Assembly: GCA_903875605.1 (NCBI GenBank)
Contig: CAIQWT010000018.1
Location: forward strand, 1-64,000
Source of the DNA: an uncultured Geobacteraceae bacterium
Lineage (GTDB): Bacteria; Desulfobacterota; Desulfuromonadia; Geobacterales; Pseudopelobacteraceae
Direction of reading: 5' to 3'
Length of the DNA stretch: 64,000 nt
A program made the translations under genes and the position numbers. The notes under the pieces were generated by a model that saw only the letters and a program-made list of their open reading frames with translations, was not told the origin of the DNA and did no database searches. Positions 19,832-28,758 of this stretch are shown piece after piece (position 1 is the stretch's first letter; every line of letters starts with the position of its first letter).

Positions 19832-20509
19832 TTATAATAGTTCTGCGAGTGAATCTATAATAAATGATGCTTTAGCCAGTCTGGATGCAGGGTAGCTGTT
19901 AGTTACGGCACAAACTCTTAGGCCTGCGGACATGGCTGCCGATATCCCGGCTGGTGTGTCTTCTATGGCTATAGTTGACTCTTTAGTAAAGGCATTCTTA
20001 TGAGCAGAAAGCAACTGCTGAAAAGCAAGCTCATAGCACTCAGGATCGGGCTTACTGACTTTCACATCATCGGCCGTTACAATAACGTCGAAGCAATCTG
20101 ATATGCCGAGCATCGTTATGATCGGGTCAATATCGGAGCGGAGTGCTCCGCTACATATAGCCAATGGAGTTTTGTTCGCATGCAGGTTGAAAACCAGATC
20201 AAGCACCCCCGGGTATGCAACAACATCAGAGCAGATAATTTCCTGAAAGAAAGCCGCTTTTTGTTTAATCAGAGATTGTAGTGTAACCTGGTCGAGCATC
20301 ATTTCTTTAGAAGAGAATGCGTGCTTGAATGCGTCTCTGTCATCGAAACCAATATAAGTTTCAACATATTCCGGCCAGTCAAAATGAAGCCCTAGCGGCT
20401 CCAGTGCCCGTTGAAAAGCAGCATAATGGATCGGTTCCGTATCAACAATAACTCCGTCAAAATCAAAAATGACAGCCCCGGTTTTTATGCCATCCGCAAA
20501 AACCACCAT
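19832..20509 (-). CDS. HAD-superfamily hydrolase, beta-phosphoglucomutase-like
   Basis: A 225-residue HAD subfamily IA phosphatase or mutase. Motif I DFDGVIVDTEP supplies the nucleophile D16 and acid/base D18. A four-helix cap (about 30-95), motif II (ICSGA), motif III lysine in VSKPDPE and motif IV IEDTPAG follow. Substrate cannot be told from sequence; relatives include phosphoglycolate phosphatase and beta-phosphoglucomutase. It is divergent from gap and 150 nt upstream of glyQ on the same strand. The start codon (ATG, then GTG) has only a weak ribosome site. Confidence 0.85.
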   Translation of the reverse strand: MVVFADGIKTGAVIFDFDGVIVDTEPIHYAAFQRALEPLGLHFDWPEYVETYIGFDDRDAFKHAFSSKEMMLDQVTLQSLIKQKAAFFQEIICSDVVAYPGVLDLVFNLHANKTPLAICSGALRSDIDPIITMLGISDCFDVIVTADDVKVSKPDPECYELAFQQLLSAHKNAFTKESTIAIEDTPAGISAAMSAGLRVCAVTNSYPASRLAKASFIIDSLAELL

Positions 20510-20717
20510 AATTAAATATACCCTGTCCCTTATTATTGGTCTGTTTTAAATTCTGCCTGCCCAAATTAGCATTTCTGATATTCGTAAAACAACGGAAAAT
20601 CCTTTTATATGAGAAAAAGTCTATTTTTTTGTTTAGCAGAATGTTAGCAAAACGGTTAGGGAATCGGTGAAGTTTTTATGTAGTCACTTTTTTTTGAGTA
20701 AATTTACTTAAATATAG

Positions 20718-20745
20718 TTGACGATTCGCTATTATGCTCTATTAT
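20718..20745 (+). promoter_or_regulatory. Sigma-70 promoter of gap
   Basis: TTGACG (20718-20723) and TATTAT (20740-20745), each five of six consensus, are 16 bp apart. Transcription would start near 20752, giving a leader of about 57 nt before gap. Confidence 0.6.
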
Positions 20746-20808
20746 TCGCATTTGAATTTACCGTATACCGGTGCAAATGCAGTATATCTTTCAATCGAGG
20801 AGGCAGTG

Positions 20809-21813
20809 ATGGCGTTACGAGTTGCAATTAATGGATTTGGCAGGATAGGTAGGATGGTATTGAGAGCGGCAAGCAAAGATAAGAATATTGAATTTGTCGC
20901 GATAAATGATCTCACCGATGCAGCTACTTTGGCACATCTTTTCAAGTATGACTCCGTACATGGCACCTTTCCTGGAACGGTTGAAGCAAAAGATAATCAG
21001 TTGATTATCAACGGTAAGGCCATAAAGATTTATGCCGTGCGTAATCCAGCCGAACTCCCTTGGAAAAAAGACAAGATCGACGTTGTTCTTGAATCAACAG
21101 GCATTTTCACCTCCAAGGAAAAAGCTGGGATGCATATTCAGGCTGGTGCGAAGCGCGTCGTCATTTCAGCCCCTGCGACAGATGAAGACATTACGATTGT
21201 TATGGGTGTTAATGATCACCTTTATGATTCTAAAAAACATTTTATTATTTCTAACGCTTCGTGTACAACCAACTGCCTTGCCCCTGTAGCTAAAGTTCTT
21301 CATGATACTTTTGGCATTGAAAACGGATTGGTAACCACGGTTCATTCCTATACCAATGACCAGAGTATCCTCGATTTACCGCATAAAGATCTGCGCCGTG
21401 CGAGAGCTGCTGCAATGTCAATGATACCTACAACAACCGGAGCAGCCAAAGCGGTTTCTCTCGTATTGCCAGAACTGAAAGGCAAACTTGATGGCATGGC
21501 TATTCGCGTGCCAACTCCGAATGTTTCTGTTGTCGATCTGGTTGTGACTTTAACAAAAAAAACTGATGCAGCCAAAGTGAATGCTGCTCTCAAAAAAGCC
21601 TCCAAGGGCGCGCTCAAAGGTATTTTGGGTTTTGAGGAATCACCTCTTGTGTCAATTGATTTCAATGGCAATCCTCTGTCATCGATTGTTGATGCTTCCT
21701 GTACGAAAGTAATCGGCGACACAATGGTTAAAGTACTTTCTTGGTACGACAATGAATGTGGGTTTTCGAACCGTGTAGTAGACCTGTTCCGCTTGATCGA
21801 TTCAAAAAAATAA
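20809..21813 (+). CDS. gap: Glyceraldehyde-3-phosphate dehydrogenase
   Basis: A 334-residue NAD-dependent dehydrogenase of glycolysis and gluconeogenesis. [16 protein letters not shown] forms the Rossmann start, [12 protein letters not shown] carries the catalytic Cys and the downstream [10 protein letters not shown] the His; [12 protein letters not shown] closes the fold. The frame extends upstream to 20734, but the ATG at 20809 has CGAGGAGG before it and gives the standard N-terminus MALRV. A strong terminator follows, separating it from pgk. Confidence 0.98.
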   Translation: MALRVAINGFGRIGRMVLRAASKDKNIEFVAINDLTDAATLAHLFKYDSVHGTFPGTVEAKDNQLIINGKAIKIYAVRNPAELPWKKDKIDVVLESTGIFTSKEKAGMHIQAGAKRVVISAPATDEDITIVMGVNDHLYDSKKHFIISNASCTTNCLAPVAKVLHDTFGIENGLVTTVHSYTNDQSILDLPHKDLRRARAAAMSMIPTTTGAAKAVSLVLPELKGKLDGMAIRVPTPNVSVVDLVVTLTKKTDAAKVNAALKKASKGALKGILGFEESPLVSIDFNGNPLSSIVDASCTKVIGDTMVKVLSWYDNECGFSNRVVDLFRLIDSKK

Positions 21814-21829
21814 CTCATAAATTCACTTG

Positions 21830-21857
21830 GAGGGGGGATTATCCCCCCTCTTTTTTT
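21830..21857 (+). terminator. Rho-independent terminator after gap
   Basis: GAGGGGGGA (21830-21838) pairs with TCCCCCCTC (21842-21850) around a TTA loop, followed by seven T. It lies 17 nt after the gap stop and only 40 nt before pgk. Confidence 0.9.
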
Positions 21858-21896
21858 GCAAGTTGTAGCATATTGATATCAAAACGGAGGTGAGCT

Positions 21897-23093
21897 ATGT
21901 CTATACGTTATATAGATGAAATTAAAGATCTTAAGGGGAAAAAGGTTTTCATTCGTGTCGACTTTAATATTCCTCAGGATGACAATGGCGTAATTACCGA
22001 GGATACTCGTATTGTCGGAGCGGTACCGACCATAAAATATGCTCTCGAGCAGGGAGCCAAGGTTGTGCTGGCCTCTCATCTCGGTCGCCCAAAGGGCGAG
22101 AAAAAAGTCAAATACAGTATGGCACCTGCTACAGCACGTCTCTCTGAGCTACTTGGCAAGCCGATAATCCAGGCACCTGACTGCTTTGGTCCGGATGTGG
22201 ATGCTCTGGTAAATGCTATGAAACCGGGAGAAGCGGTCATGTTGGAAAATGTCCGTTTTTATGCAGGCGAAGAAAAAAACGACGCTGATTTTGCAGGAAA
22301 GCTGGCAAACGGCTGCGAAATATTCGTCAATGACGCCTTTGCTGTATCACATCGAGCCCACGCATCTGTGGAAGCCATCACGAGGCATATTCCAGTCATT
22401 GCCGCCGGCTTTCTGATGAGAAATGAAATGACCTTTTTTGACAAAGCCATGCAGAATCCTGTCAGGCCGCTGGTAGCAATACTGGGTGGTGCCAAGGTGT
22501 CCGGCAAACTGGAGGTCCTTGAAACACTTATAAACAAGGTTGATAAGGTTGTTATCGGTGGTGGAATGGCTTTTACATTTCTAAAAGCAATGGGCTACAA
22601 CGTTGGTAAATCACTTGTTGAAGATGAGCTGATACCAACAGCGCGTACCATTATGGAAACTGCACGAACCAAGGGAGTCATGTTTTATTTGCCGGTGGAT
22701 TGTGTTGTTGCCAATGCTTTTGAGGCTAACGCAACCAATTTTATCACAACTGCTCAGGAAATTCCTGCAGGATGGATGGCTCTGGATATTGGGCCGGCGA
22801 CCACAACTCTGTTTGCTGAAACCTTGAGAGACGCAAAAACTGTTATCTGGAATGGTCCAATGGGCGTTTTTGAAATGGATGCCTTTTGTCGGGGAACATA
22901 TGCAATGGCGGAGGCCGTTGCAAATTGCTTTGCTACAACAATTATTGGTGGTGGTGATACAGACTCTGCCGTGCGTAAGGCTGGAGTAGAGAACCGAGTC
23001 AGTTATATTTCAACGGGTGGAGGAGCCTTTCTCGAACTTCTGGAAGGGAAAACACTTCCTGGTGTCAACGCACTTGAAGTTACTGTCAAATAA
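21897..23093 (+). CDS. pgk: Phosphoglycerate kinase
   Basis: A 398-residue glycolytic kinase. RVDFNIPQD and [10 protein letters not shown] belong to the N-terminal substrate domain, the basic patch and hinge follow, and WNGPMGVFE and [13 protein letters not shown] belong to the nucleotide domain. ACGGAGGTGA precedes the ATG. It starts 40 nt after the gap terminator, so it relies on read-through or a promoter not identified here. tpiA follows 13 nt downstream. Confidence 0.98.
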   Translation: MSIRYIDEIKDLKGKKVFIRVDFNIPQDDNGVITEDTRIVGAVPTIKYALEQGAKVVLASHLGRPKGEKKVKYSMAPATARLSELLGKPIIQAPDCFGPDVDALVNAMKPGEAVMLENVRFYAGEEKNDADFAGKLANGCEIFVNDAFAVSHRAHASVEAITRHIPVIAAGFLMRNEMTFFDKAMQNPVRPLVAILGGAKVSGKLEVLETLINKVDKVVIGGGMAFTFLKAMGYNVGKSLVEDELIPTARTIMETARTKGVMFYLPVDCVVANAFEANATNFITTAQEIPAGWMALDIGPATTTLFAETLRDAKTVIWNGPMGVFEMDAFCRGTYAMAEAVANCFATTIIGGGDTDSAVRKAGVENRVSYISTGGGAFLELLEGKTLPGVNALEVTVK

Positions 23094-23106
23094 AAAGGGG
23101 AATCTG

Positions 23107-23862
23107 ATGCGCGTACCGGTGATAGCAGGAAACTGGAAGCTCTTTAAAACAATCGCTGAATCTGTTGCCTTGGTACATGAGCTTGCACCGCTCGTGGCAT
23201 CCAGTCATGGTGTGGAAATAGTTGTAGCACCGGTCTTTACGGCTTTAAGCAAAGTATCTGACGCTATTGAGGGTTCAAATATCAGGCTAGCCGCCCAGGA
23301 CTGTTTTTGGGAAGAAGAAGGAGCTTTTACAGGTGAAGTTGCTCCAAAATTATTAAAAGATGCCGGCTGTAGCCACGTAATTATAGGACATTCAGAAAGG
23401 CGTCAGTTTTTTGCTGAGACAGACATAACTGTCAACAGAAAAGCTAAGGCTGCCATATCTACAGGTTTGAGAGCCATTGTTTGCGTTGGGGAATCGTTAG
23501 CCGAGAGGGAATCAGGGTTAACATTTTCAGTAATAGAAACACAGATTCAAGGCAGTTTGGCAGGGCTTACAGTAGAGGACTTTACCAACACTGTTGTAGC
23601 CTATGAACCAGTATGGGCAATCGGTACCGGCAAAACAGCCAGTGATGCTCAAGCCCAGGAAGTTCATCTGTTTATTCGTAAATTGATTGCCAAATTGTTT
23701 GGTCAGTCTGTAGCAGATGCAGTACGCATTCTTTATGGAGGGAGTGTTAAGCCTGACAATGTCAAGGGCTTGATGGGACAGCCTGACATTGATGGTGCAC
23801 TTGTAGGTGGTGCAAGCCTTAAAGCAGATTCTTTTGCGGCAATAGTTACCTTTAACTCCTAA
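23107..23862 (+). CDS. tpiA: Triosephosphate isomerase
   Basis: A 251-residue (beta/alpha)8 enzyme interconverting DHAP and G3P. AGNWKLFK carries the catalytic Lys, GHSERR the His, and AYEPVWAIGTGKTA the Glu and flexible loop; LYGGSVKPDN binds phosphate. The frame is open upstream within pgk, but the ATG at 23107 with AGGGGA upstream gives the family start MRVPVIAGNWK. Co-transcribed with pgk, and secG follows about 110 nt later. Confidence 0.98.
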   Translation: MRVPVIAGNWKLFKTIAESVALVHELAPLVASSHGVEIVVAPVFTALSKVSDAIEGSNIRLAAQDCFWEEEGAFTGEVAPKLLKDAGCSHVIIGHSERRQFFAETDITVNRKAKAAISTGLRAIVCVGESLAERESGLTFSVIETQIQGSLAGLTVEDFTNTVVAYEPVWAIGTGKTASDAQAQEVHLFIRKLIAKLFGQSVADAVRILYGGSVKPDNVKGLMGQPDIDGALVGGASLKADSFAAIVTFNS

Positions 23863-23970
23863 TGTTACCTGGTCGTGGCTTCGTTTCAGCAACGACGCCA
23901 TTTTGGACTTTACATGGTATAAATTGCTGTGCTATATGTTTCTCTTTAAATTGCTGCAAGGGGATCTGGT

Positions 23971-24339
23971 ATGACAATTGTTCTTACAATATTGCATGTG
24001 CTCGTTAGTCTGTTTTTGATCGGTGTTGTTTTGCTGCAATCCGGAAAAGGTGCTGAAATGGGGGCATCATTTGGAAGCAGTGGAAGTCAGTCTGTTTTTG
24101 GCGCAGGTGGCGGAACTTCCTTTTTAAGCAAATTAACAACGAGCGCTGCTGTTATATTTATGTTGACGTCATTAACACTGGCGTACCTTTCAGGGCAACC
24201 ATCATCTTCTTCTATGATGTCCGGCAAAGGTAAAGCGGTTCCTCAGGCGCCGGTTTCTGCGCCCGTTCCACAGAAGATGGATTCGGCTCCTGTGCCTGTT
24301 GCACCGACAGCACCTGCAGTACCAGTTCAGAAAAAATAA
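23971..24339 (+). CDS. secG: Preprotein translocase subunit SecG
   Basis: A 122-residue inner-membrane protein with two hydrophobic helices (ILHVLVSLFLIGVVLLQ and a second near residues 52-72) and the conserved QSGKGAEMGASFG loop between them. The C-terminal tail (about 75-122) is low complexity, rich in Pro, Ala and Val, and ends KK. AAGGGGA precedes the ATG. tpiA-secG-tRNA-Leu is a common order in many bacteria. Confidence 0.93.
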   Translation: MTIVLTILHVLVSLFLIGVVLLQSGKGAEMGASFGSSGSQSVFGAGGGTSFLSKLTTSAAVIFMLTSLTLAYLSGQPSSSSMMSGKGKAVPQAPVSAPVPQKMDSAPVPVAPTAPAVPVQKK

Positions 24340-24459
24340 TATTTACACTTGATAAAACTGATAGGTTGTGTTAGAAAAGTCTCCCTTGTTCAGATAGTAT
24401 TGACAGGTTGAAAAAAATTTAAAAAAAACAGGCGTGCGCGATGTTTGCGTACACTGCTT

Positions 24460-24546
24460 GCGGTGGTGGCGGAACTGGTAGACGCACCAGCTTGAGGGGC
24501 TGGCGGGGGCAACTCCGTGATGGTTCGATTCCATTCCACCGCACCA
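24460..24546 (+). tRNA. tRNA-Leu (anticodon GAG)
   Basis: A class II tRNA of 87 nt with encoded CCA. The acceptor stem GCGGTGG pairs with CCACCGC, the anticodon stem CCAGC/GCTGG encloses TTGAGGG with anticodon GAG at 24494-24496, a variable arm follows, and the T arm has GGTTCGATTCC. A TTGACA at 24400 has no matching -10 box. A terminator follows at 24590, and then an integrase remnant, making this a likely past integration site. Confidence 0.97.
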
Positions 24547-24589
24547 GTTATAATGAAATCATGTAGTTAGCATGGTTCCAGCTAAAGAG

Positions 24590-24637
24590 AACCTGTTTTT
24601 GTCACAGTTTTACGACTGTGAGGAAGCAGGTTTTTTT
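24590..24637 (+). terminator. Terminator of tRNA-Leu
   Basis: A long hairpin: the outer stem AACCTG/CAGGTT and the inner stem CACAGT/ACTGTG are bridged by mostly U-A and G-U pairs, followed by seven T (24631-24637). It begins 44 nt after the tRNA. The integrase remnant's ATG directly follows the T-tract. Confidence 0.75.
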
Positions 24638-25002
24638 ATGTCCAAACATCTACTTGTCCGAAATGGTCACTTTTATTTCAGGCAGTGGATACCACTTGAC
24701 CTCCGGCACTCGTTTGAAGGAAAGGTAGACGTTACCACCTCGCTCAAGACAACGGATACCTACTCCAACAATTCCATAATCATGTCGAGATCCGAAAAGA
24801 ATCTCTCGCTCTCACCCTTCTATGTTCTGGTTTACAAATATCACTAACAGTCAATTTATCCACCTACGCACTCAAGCGCCTGATACCAGGCAAGAAGAAA
24901 CCCCTGATCCACCTGAATGATCTGTGTGAACTTTATGCCCTGATTAAATACAACAAAAAACGGATTATAAGCTTCAGAATTGACAGTATATTACAGATTT
25001 AA
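24638..25002 (+). pseudogene. Frameshifted, truncated tyrosine integrase (N-terminal part only)
   Basis: The first frame (24638-24847) reads MSKHLLVRNGHFYFRQWIPL and then DLRHSF and SLKTTD, the N-terminal arm-binding pattern (DUF6538-like) of phage-type integrases. About 45 codons in, homology shifts by a net -1 frame. The new frame continues through RKESLALTLLCSGLQ (family position of the F.LLRSG motif) and LNDLCELYALIKYN (family position of the S.L...Y motif), and stops at 25002. The catalytic domain (R..HxxR..Y) is absent. The location 91 nt after tRNA-Leu is classic for an integrase at its attachment site. The frame reconstruction was done by eye. Confidence 0.7.
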
Positions 25003-25306
25003 AATTAGATGACAGTGTCGTTTGCAAATAATAACTCTATAAAAAACCCTTGTTACCTGATTACTATTAATTTAGTCATATTTTAAAACATAAATTTGGG
25101 TTTTATCTATAAGTAATTGACAACAGAAATTCATAGCGTATAAAGATAACGTATAAGTGCTAATGATCGATCCATGTTAATTTGTTTCAAACACCAATCT
25201 ACATGTTTAGTCTTTGCGGCTATCCGATGTGCGAGATGTTTGATTGATATCGTCTGACCTTGTCCAGACTTATATGGCGGTGAAAACCAGTGGAAAGGAG
25301 TTTTAC
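25003..25306 (+). other. AT-rich spacer and leader, no gene seen
   Basis: About 300 nt between the integrase remnant and the FecR-domain gene. It holds the promoter at 25117-25144, giving a leader of roughly 155 nt. I see no cyclic-di-GMP riboswitch core, no other recognised RNA and no second copy of the tRNA-Leu 3' end. Confidence 0.6.
25117..25144 (+). promoter_or_regulatory. Sigma-70 promoter of the FecR/SLH/LPP20 cluster
   Basis: Perfect TTGACA (25117-25122) and TATAAA (25139-25144) are 16 bp apart. Transcription start is expected near 25151, about 155 nt before the GTG start of the first gene. Confidence 0.6.
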
Positions 25307-26353
25307 GTGTTTAGAACTTTTGTTATATTTGTTGCAACACTGTCTGCATTGTCAACATCACCTGCTTTTTGTTCATCAGTAGGAACCATTAAGAAATTCA
25401 GCGGAGATGTATCTTTTAGAGTAAAAGATAATGTCCCATATATACCGATAACATCAACAATTGAAATTTCTGAAGGGTGGTGGATTAAAACTGGAAAAAA
25501 CGGTTGGATTGAGCTTGATTTGATTGATAAAAGTAAGTTTACAATTGCCAACAATTCAGAGCTGGAAATTACGCGGCTTCAAATAGATAAAACCCGAAAA
25601 GATGGGCTCTTTACGCTTACTCATGGCAAGTTAAAAGCGGCAGTAGCCACCTCTCCGGGGTTGACTTCGTCATTTAAGGTTAAGAGCAAAAGTGTTGTTG
25701 CAGGTGTAAAAGGTACAGAATTTCTTATGCTTTCGGAGGGTCCGGCAAATGTTTTTTTCGGGAATGAGGGTAGTGTTGCGATAAGTGGTTATGACGACAA
25801 AGAGAAAACTCTTTTACCCTCATATATGACACAGTCTACACGCGGGTATACTCCAATTGACCCTATCGCGGTTGAGCCAAATACACCGGTTGCTGATGCT
25901 AAAGCGGCGTTTGACTCCGTTACCAGGACTGTGCCGCCTGAAGACTGGGTAGCCTCCGATAACCTCCCTTCCATTATAGCCCGTTGGAATGTAAGTTATG
26001 GGCATTACCTTGCTGATTCTGGGAAGTACGAGCAGGCGCTGCAGGTGTTCCAGATAGCTCTTGACCTAGCAAAAACCTCTGAAATACGCTCTGATGCCCG
26101 ATTGGAGCGCGGTGCGGTCTACTCAAGATTTCTTGGTAACTCAGAAGCAGCCTTGGCAGAAAATCTGCTTATTTTGGAGGAGTACCCAAAGTCTGCTCAG
26201 GCCGAGTCAGCTCTTTTTAATATTGGACAAATCCTGTTCGAACTTTCATTTAAAGAACAATCAAAGCAACGGTTCAATGAATATTTATTGAAATATCCTC
26301 AGGGTAAACACAAAAATAACGTTGAAACATTACTTGGTATACTTGATAAATGA
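25307..26353 (+). CDS. Exported FecR-domain protein with TPR-like C-terminus
   Basis: A 348-residue exported protein. A signal peptide (about 1-23, ending SPAFCS) leads into a FecR-like domain (about 24-150: VGTIKKFSGDVSF, ELDLIDKSKFTIANNSELE, SVVAGVKGTEFL). The C-terminus (about 220-348) has tetratricopeptide-like helices (YEQALQVFQIALDLA, FNIGQILFEL). The frame is open to a TTG at 25244, but the GTG at 25307 has AAAGGAG 6 nt upstream and produces a clean signal peptide, so it is used. No FecI sigma factor is nearby, so a FecR-type signalling role is unlikely; stand-alone FecR domains usually occur in envelope proteins. It is the first gene of the envelope cluster. Confidence 0.85.
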   Translation: MFRTFVIFVATLSALSTSPAFCSSVGTIKKFSGDVSFRVKDNVPYIPITSTIEISEGWWIKTGKNGWIELDLIDKSKFTIANNSELEITRLQIDKTRKDGLFTLTHGKLKAAVATSPGLTSSFKVKSKSVVAGVKGTEFLMLSEGPANVFFGNEGSVAISGYDDKEKTLLPSYMTQSTRGYTPIDPIAVEPNTPVADAKAAFDSVTRTVPPEDWVASDNLPSIIARWNVSYGHYLADSGKYEQALQVFQIALDLAKTSEIRSDARLERGAVYSRFLGNSEAALAENLLILEEYPKSAQAESALFNIGQILFELSFKEQSKQRFNEYLLKYPQGKHKNNVETLLGILDK

Positions 26354-26500
26354 GCACTTATACATACGTAATAATTTATATCGCTAGATAATTAATGCGC
26401 CTGATAAGCTGTTTCAGGGTGGAAACTTTCTCTACACTAGAGAATACCAAAAGTACTATTTAAACACTGGTTAACGATTTATTTCCAAGGAGGAAATTCA

Positions 26501-27712
26501 ATGAAAGACAGAATTATTCAGATGTCCCTGATGATTGCATCCGGCGTGGCGTTGCTGTCCGGTTGCTCAACTGTTCAACCCAAATGCACTGCAGCAGAAG
26601 ACAATCCTGCTCATCATTACCAAATCGGTATGAAGGCTCTTGAGGAAGGTAATGTTACGGTTGCTCAGGCAAAATTCGATCGTGCACTGTATTGTGACGA
26701 TCAGTTCAGCATTGCACATTCTGGATTGGCCATCGTTTCAGCTGAAAAGGTCAAAGCTCAAAATGACACAGGATTCAAGGCTGTTGAAATGGAACGGGTA
26801 TCTGATGAGCTGAAAAAAGCCAAAAAACAGTCAGAACGCCCTGATCAATACTTTGATTACTACACCGCAGTTATTCGCACCGACACACTTATGAAACAGA
26901 AAAACTGGCTTGCTGATTCAGAAGAAGCTTCTATAGAAGGAAACAAGCTGAAAGTTGACGAACGTAATCTGACCTATTATCAGGGAACAGAGGCAATGAC
27001 CTACTTTATGGGAGTCGCCTGGTTGGAAGGTAAAGAGTTTCAAAAAGCCCGCGACTCCTTCGGCGCTGTTCTTAATTCTAAGCGGGAAGGCAAATGGCAT
27101 GAGAAAGCAGACAAGGGTTGGAAACGGGTTGACAAAATTGTACGTGCTATGGGCGGCATCACAGTCGGTGATGTTGGTAAATCTATCGCAACAAAAGAGT
27201 CTGTCTCTCGTGCCGACCTGGCGGGACTCATTATTGATGAACTGAAAATTGAAAAAGTGATGGCTGGACGCATTCCTCTGGCAACTCAGGCCGCTAAGAA
27301 AGCTGAATTTACTCCGGCAGACATGACTAATCACCCATTCAAAGAGGAGGTTCTTACCTTAATGAAATGGAATGTTCGCGGTATGGAACCAAAATATGAT
27401 GATGCCACCCGAGCCTATTTATTCAAACCGGCTGATCCGGTTACTCGTGGTGAAATGGCCTTTATTCTGGAAGATGTTTTGATTAAGCTTACCGGTGATG
27501 AAAAAATAGCCACTGCTTATTTTGGCCAGGATAGATCGCCATTTGCAGATGTTAAGCCAACGTCGGCCCTATACAACGCAGTCATGAATATGACCACTCG
27601 TAATATCATGGAAAGTGAACTTTCCGGTGAATTCAGAGTTACTGCACCGGTAGACGGAGCCGAAGCGCTGTTGGCAATTCGTACACTTAAACAGAGAATA
27701 AATACTTACTAA
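26501..27712 (+). CDS. TPR lipoprotein with two C-terminal SLH-like domains
   Basis: A 403-residue predicted lipoprotein: the signal peptide ends at lipobox LLSGC. TPR-like helices (about 40-210, HYQIGMKALEEGNVTVAQAKF) precede two S-layer-homology-like repeats (about 265-330, with PADPVTRGEMAFILEDVL; and about 345-400, with FADVKPTSALYNAVMNM). SLH domains bind cell-wall polymers or peptidoglycan, so the protein could tie the outer membrane to the wall (inference). AAGGAGG precedes the ATG. A perfect 7-bp hairpin (26428-26444) lies in the 147-nt gap upstream; the next gene follows after 19 nt. Confidence 0.85.
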   Translation: MKDRIIQMSLMIASGVALLSGCSTVQPKCTAAEDNPAHHYQIGMKALEEGNVTVAQAKFDRALYCDDQFSIAHSGLAIVSAEKVKAQNDTGFKAVEMERVSDELKKAKKQSERPDQYFDYYTAVIRTDTLMKQKNWLADSEEASIEGNKLKVDERNLTYYQGTEAMTYFMGVAWLEGKEFQKARDSFGAVLNSKREGKWHEKADKGWKRVDKIVRAMGGITVGDVGKSIATKESVSRADLAGLIIDELKIEKVMAGRIPLATQAAKKAEFTPADMTNHPFKEEVLTLMKWNVRGMEPKYDDATRAYLFKPADPVTRGEMAFILEDVLIKLTGDEKIATAYFGQDRSPFADVKPTSALYNAVMNMTTRNIMESELSGEFRVTAPVDGAEALLAIRTLKQRINTY

Positions 27713-27731
27713 AACACCGGAGGAATAACCA

Positions 27732-28655
27732 ATGAAAACGATCATCATTACAATCCTGCTCTCCATGACTATGGCCATGGTTGCCCATGCCGACAGCGTT
27801 CAGGTAGACGTTGCTTTTACCAAAACCCGTAAATACCTTGATGATAATAAAGTTAACGTTACTGGTGGACCTGGTGGTGCCCGTGACGATCTGGCCGCTT
27901 TCGGGCAGGAAGCAATAATGTTTTATGGACAGGCTGCTGGAAACCCTAAGCATACCGGTTCACAGCGCGGGTTGTTGGCTCAACGGGCAGCGGTACTTGA
28001 TGCACAGCGCGCCATGGCGGAATACCTGGAGGGGTTTGTCATTGTTGGCGTCACTCTGGTGAAAGACAGTATGCTGCAGGACGATGTCATTTTGTCAACT
28101 GTGTCTGCACTTGTTAAGGGGAGTCAGGTAGTAGTGCAGGAATACAGCAAAGAGGCTGACACTGCTATCGCCGTTGTTAAGCTTGGCTTGCACGGACCTA
28201 AAGGTTTTGCTTCTACCTTCTATGAAAAAATGGGCAGTGATCCCAAGCTGAAAGAAACAGTCAAGAGTGACAAAAAACCATTCATTGTACCGGAAGCAGA
28301 GGTTAAGCATGATGTCGCGTATGACGGTCTCATAATTGACGCTACAGAGCAGAGCTTTAGGCCCGCTCTTATCAATCGTATCTTCGCCACAAAAGGTGAC
28401 ATCCTTTATGACCCTGCTAAAATAAGTCAGAAGGTGCTAGTTGAGCAGGGGTGCGGGGAATACACTAATAGCATCGATAAGGCCAAAGCTGCTCTGTCTA
28501 CAAGAGGGGTTAAAAATCCGTTGGTAATCAAGGCTTCAGGCGCTACCAGCGCCGCAGATCTTCAGGTAACCGATGATGATGCAGTGATAATTTACTCAGC
28601 TAATCAAAAAGGCAGTTTCATGGCGGCGGCAAAAGTTGCATTTGTGTTGAAATAA
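27732..28655 (+). CDS. LPP20-like exported protein (FlgP/FlgT-type N-terminal pattern)
   Basis: A 307-residue exported protein with a signal peptide cut near AHA-DS. Residues about 75-150 (LLAQRAAVLDAQRAMAEYLEG ... VSALVKGSQVV) match the LPP20/FlgP pattern of alternating Ala-rich helix and beta strand found in envelope and flagellar-basal proteins. The C-terminal half (about 185-307) includes a second alpha/beta module beginning VAYDGLIIDATEQSF. No flagellar gene is adjacent. CGGAGGA precedes the ATG. It is co-transcribed with the SLH lipoprotein and ended by a strong terminator. Confidence 0.75.
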   Translation: MKTIIITILLSMTMAMVAHADSVQVDVAFTKTRKYLDDNKVNVTGGPGGARDDLAAFGQEAIMFYGQAAGNPKHTGSQRGLLAQRAAVLDAQRAMAEYLEGFVIVGVTLVKDSMLQDDVILSTVSALVKGSQVVVQEYSKEADTAIAVVKLGLHGPKGFASTFYEKMGSDPKLKETVKSDKKPFIVPEAEVKHDVAYDGLIIDATEQSFRPALINRIFATKGDILYDPAKISQKVLVEQGCGEYTNSIDKAKAALSTRGVKNPLVIKASGATSAADLQVTDDDAVIIYSANQKGSFMAAAKVAFVLK

Positions 28656-28672
28656 ACATTATCAGGTGTGTG

Positions 28673-28704
28673 GCGGGGTGGCTTGGAGCTACCCCGCTTT
28701 TTTT
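28673..28704 (+). terminator. Rho-independent terminator after the LPP20-like gene
   Basis: GCGGGGT (28673-28679) pairs with ACCCCGC (28691-28697) around an 11-nt loop, followed by seven T. It separates the three-gene unit from the transglutaminase gene. Confidence 0.9.
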
Positions 28705-28758
28705 GTACCCGGGTCAATGACATAGCAGTAAGAATGCGTGCCATCTGGAGAAGAGTTG

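Noticed and set aside
24400-24459. Promoter for tRNA-Leu from TTGACA at 24400
   Set aside because: No acceptable -10 hexamer at 15-19 bp spacing; the tRNA may be read from secG.
25145-25306. Cyclic-di-GMP (GEMM) riboswitch in the FecR leader
   Set aside because: Considered because such switches are common in this lineage, but the conserved core segments are not present.
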